A stretch of 64,000 nucleotides of DNA. Origin: Chloroflexota bacterium. Its GTDB lineage: Bacteria; Chloroflexota; Dehalococcoidia; Lucifugimonadales; GCA-2719675. The DNA lies in NCBI GenBank assembly GCA_002719675.1, contig PBID01000016.1, positions 66,837 through 130,836 on the forward strand. The letters run 5' to 3'. Shown here piece by piece: positions 61,033 to 64,000 of this stretch (position 1 is the stretch's first letter; every line of letters begins with the position of its first letter). Under the pieces are notes generated by a model. That model did not search any database, was not told the origin of the DNA, and saw only the letters and a program-made list of their open reading frames with translations. A program made the position numbers and the translations under genes.

Positions 61033-61143
61033 AATTTTCCTCTGTGGTATTAGGTATTTGTTTTAAATATACTTAAAAGAGTGAATTAAATTTATCAATC
61101 TCTACTTTTCGAAGATACTACTTGTATCCATTCATGTCAACTT

Positions 61144-62121
61144 TTAATTCCAGTCGAAAACAACTCCCATTAAATTTGAAATATTGCCATATAACATTTC
61201 AAAAGCAGTTGTTGCTTCAGAGTAATGGAATTGATGTGTAATCATTTTTTTTGGGTTAATAGATTTTTGTGAAATTAGTTTTAGGGCTTGATCAGAAGCC
61301 CATATTCTGTTTGCATCTGTTGAGAATCCACCAATAATTTTTTTGCCTTGTATTTGTCCTGAGTCAAATTGCAACGGTTCATTTTCATATAAACCTATTA
61401 CTTGAATTATGCCTCCCTGGCTTGTAATTTCTAAAGATTGCTCAAAAGCAAATTTTCCGCTTGGGCCACCTACTGCTTCAATTACTACATTTGATTTTTT
61501 TGATTCAGTGATTTTGGATATATAATCATATAGGGAATTTTTTGAGGAATTGATAACAAATTTTGCTCCTAATTTAGTTGCTAACTTGCATCTAAAATCA
61601 AGGGTATCTACAGCAATGATTTTTTTTGGATTCTTAGATAAAGCTACTTGCATAATTAAGCTTCCTACTAAACCTTGGCCTATAATAGTAATAACTTGGT
61701 CTTTGATTGGCATTAATTTTGTAATCTCATCAATCCATAAAACAGCGCTTGTACTTAATGGCCAAAATGTACCTTCTTTTAGGTCAACTTCATCAGGTAA
61801 TTTGACGATTGAAGGTGTTAATTTTTTGTCTGCAGTGTCTACAGAAACATACTCTGAATGAGGAGCTACGGCCGCGACTTTATCTCCAACAGAAAATGAG
61901 CTAACTAAACTGCCGATTTCAACAATTTCTCCTGTTAAGCAATACCCCATCATTTTTTGTTGAATAGCTTCTGGTCTGACATACCTTCGCCATATTTCTG
62001 ATCCTCTAGATACTAAAGTGTATCTAGATTTTATTAAAACTTCAGTAGGTAAAATTTTTGGTATTGGTACTTCTTCTATGAAGATATTAAATTTGTTTTT
62101 TGCTTTGGCAATTCTTTTCAT
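61144..62121 (-). CDS. Zinc-type medium-chain alcohol dehydrogenase-like protein
   Basis: VSRGSEIWRR, GEIVEIGSLVSSFSVGDKVAA, IIGQGLVGSLIMQVAL Rossmann motif. Confidence 0.88.
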   Translation of the reverse strand: MKRIAKAKNKFNIFIEEVPIPKILPTEVLIKSRYTLVSRGSEIWRRYVRPEAIQQKMMGYCLTGEIVEIGSLVSSFSVGDKVAAVAPHSEYVSVDTADKKLTPSIVKLPDEVDLKEGTFWPLSTSAVLWIDEITKLMPIKDQVITIIGQGLVGSLIMQVALSKNPKKIIAVDTLDFRCKLATKLGAKFVINSSKNSLYDYISKITESKKSNVVIEAVGGPSGKFAFEQSLEITSQGGIIQVIGLYENEPLQFDSGQIQGKKIIGGFSTDANRIWASDQALKLISQKSINPKKMITHQFHYSEATTAFEMLYGNISNLMGVVFDWN

Positions 62122-62130
62122 ATAACTTCT

Positions 62131-63351
62131 TTAGAAGTAATCTGCGCACCAAGGTGAACGAGTACTATAAAACATTTGGTCAGCTAAGTGTAATTTTTCA
62201 AGAGAATTTGCTTCAATTAGTTTTGATTTCCATAAATTGAGCCAGCTGGTTCCTCCTAGATATAGGGAACTTAATTCTCTGATATCTATTTTGATGTCAT
62301 GGGGCAAATTTGTTTTTTCACATTTCACGAGATCCCCTGATTTTTTAAGTATAAATTTTGTATTATTTGAGTCTAGAATATTGTCTTCAACAAGTATCGT
62401 AATTTCTCCATCAACATTGTATTGCCTAGAAACTAATGCATTAGGAACATCAAGAATCCTTAAATGTAGCTGGTCTTCGATTTTTCTAGATAATTTTCTC
62501 GGATCTTCTAAAACCCAAGTAATTGGATCATCTAAGGGCCTAGAATTAGAAGTTATTTTATTAACCCCATCGATATTCATGCAAAAATTCAGTAGATTTA
62601 AATGTGCTTCGTCTGTAGTTGAAATGATTTCGTTGATCATTAAATTTCCATTTGTAGAAGTTGAATTGATATCTGTGCGATAGTTTACATAACCTTCAGG
62701 TTTTCCATCTTTTTTAAATAAAGCATAAGAGGATATGCCAGAAATATCTTTTCTTTCCATTTCAAGTTTTAGTCTATTCCATCTAGATATTTTTCTTTTA
62801 ATCATACCAGGGCGTTCATTCCAAGCAAGTTCATAAATTCCAGGCATTATATTTGAAATTTCTTTAGAAGAAAGCATTTCTATGTTTTCAACGCTATCAT
62901 AATCAATTAAAGTTTTTCTGAATTTAGTATCACGTCTATGGATTTCCCAGCTTTCTTGGAAAGAGGCAATTCCAAAACCGAATCTGCCATATGTACCGCT
63001 ATCAGCACTATATAAAAATGCTATTGGTTCATCTTTTTTAAGGATTTCATTAAATTGTTTTTTCATTAATTTTGACATAATTCCTTGTCTACGGTGAGTT
63101 GGATATACAACGACATCAATTATTCCTCCAGCTTTAACAACTCCTCCTGGCACAGATAAAGTGAACGTTAAAACACTATTAGCGCCTACGATTTTTCCAT
63201 CAACAAATGCGCCTAAACATCTATCAATCTCCATAGTATGTTTTCTTCTTTCAAGATAGTCTTGAAATGGTTTCATTGCGAATACTGTATAAACAATTTT
63301 TAGATATTCTTCTTCTTCATTTGGAGTGATATGTCTTATATTAATTTGCAT
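62131..63351 (-). CDS. GNAT N-acetyltransferase, Eis-like
   Basis: GGIIDVVVYPTHRRQGIMSKLMKKQFNEI (acetyl-CoA motif), FLYSADSGTYGRFGFGIAS. Confidence 0.88.
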   Translation of the reverse strand: MQINIRHITPNEEEEYLKIVYTVFAMKPFQDYLERRKHTMEIDRCLGAFVDGKIVGANSVLTFTLSVPGGVVKAGGIIDVVVYPTHRRQGIMSKLMKKQFNEILKKDEPIAFLYSADSGTYGRFGFGIASFQESWEIHRRDTKFRKTLIDYDSVENIEMLSSKEISNIMPGIYELAWNERPGMIKRKISRWNRLKLEMERKDISGISSYALFKKDGKPEGYVNYRTDINSTSTNGNLMINEIISTTDEAHLNLLNFCMNIDGVNKITSNSRPLDDPITWVLEDPRKLSRKIEDQLHLRILDVPNALVSRQYNVDGEITILVEDNILDSNNTKFILKKSGDLVKCEKTNLPHDIKIDIRELSSLYLGGTSWLNLWKSKLIEANSLEKLHLADQMFYSTRSPWCADYF

Positions 63352-63355
63352 GCAC

Positions 63356-63979
63356 TCAATTCCTTATTTGAGATTTCCATTCTTTGAATTTTTCAGACGT
63401 AAATCCAGGTTCTTTTAACATTTCATGTAATGTAGCTTCTTTTTTTGTGATATCCGATGCGTTTTTAATGATTTCTTTGACATTATGATTATTTGGAATT
63501 TTGGTGCATCCATCAGAATCAGCGACCAATATCTCTGAAGGATTTACAAGTAATTGTCCCACAGTAATTTGTGAATTTACCCTGATTAACTTAAATGCCC
63601 CATGCCCCGGGACTAAACCTTTGCCCCAAACAGGTAGTTTAATTTGCCTGATTCCTTCTATGTCTCGAACAGTACCATCAATAACTACTCCAACTACGCC
63701 GAGTGCTTTATGGACAGCAGCCATGCCGTCTCCAAATGAGGCTCCACGTCCATGTTTTGTATCAATGTCCTTAATAATAGAAATTATTGGTAGTGTTTCT
63801 TGCCCAATTAAGTCGTAATAATCATCCCAAGATAATCCATCTGAGTCTGGGTCGTTTGTAGTTACCTCAGCTGTTATAATTTTGCCTACTACGGGTCCAA
63901 ATTGAGGTAGCAATGATTTGATCTCGGGTCCTGTGTAATTTATTGGTTGAGAAGATAAGTTGTTACTTGTTTTTTCCAT
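63356..63979 (-). CDS. RraA-like/demethylmenaquinone methyltransferase-fold family protein
   Basis: GRGASFGDGMAAVHKALGVVGVVIDGTVRDIEGIRQIKLPVWGKGLVPGHG. Confidence 0.88.
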   Translation of the reverse strand: MEKTSNNLSSQPINYTGPEIKSLLPQFGPVVGKIITAEVTTNDPDSDGLSWDDYYDLIGQETLPIISIIKDIDTKHGRGASFGDGMAAVHKALGVVGVVIDGTVRDIEGIRQIKLPVWGKGLVPGHGAFKLIRVNSQITVGQLLVNPSEILVADSDGCTKIPNNHNVKEIIKNASDITKKEATLHEMLKEPGFTSEKFKEWKSQIRN

Positions 63980-64000
63980 ATTAATTTTTACGGCATCTGC

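Noticed and set aside
62237-62683. 148-aa plus-strand ORF antisense to the Eis-like acetyltransferase
   Set aside because: Shadow ORF; no conserved domain pattern.

Overview
AT-rich, gene-dense bacterial chromosomal window, almost entirely core housekeeping genes. The order rpsB-tsf-pyrH-frr-uppS-cdsA-dxr-rseP-ispG-proS, the rpsO-pnp-dapB block and the very short EF-Ts suggest a low-GC Chloroflexota/Dehalococcoidia-like (possibly SAR202-type) genome; this is inference from gene order and was not tested by phylogeny. About 53 protein genes, one tRNA-Trp(CCA) and an RNase P RNA (absent from the ORF track) are supported. I saw no CRISPR array, prophage or transposon. The most notable items are unusual protein architectures: (1) a secreted or lipid-anchored protein with an uninterrupted ~41-triplet collagen stalk and a C-terminal head of exactly seven ~50-aa repeats, each with a C-x4-C pair, which predicts a disulfide-pinned seven-bladed propeller; (2) cysteinyl-tRNA synthetase fused to a GT2-like glycosyltransferase domain; (3) GreA fused to an integrase-type SAM-like N-terminal domain; (4) a serine-recombinase homologue whose catalytic residues appear lost while its DNA-binding and zinc-ribbon regions are kept; (5) ribosomal protein S2 with low-complexity extensions at both ends, including 33-bp tandem repeats; (6) a RidA gene broken by an apparent 1-nt deletion in a homopolymer.
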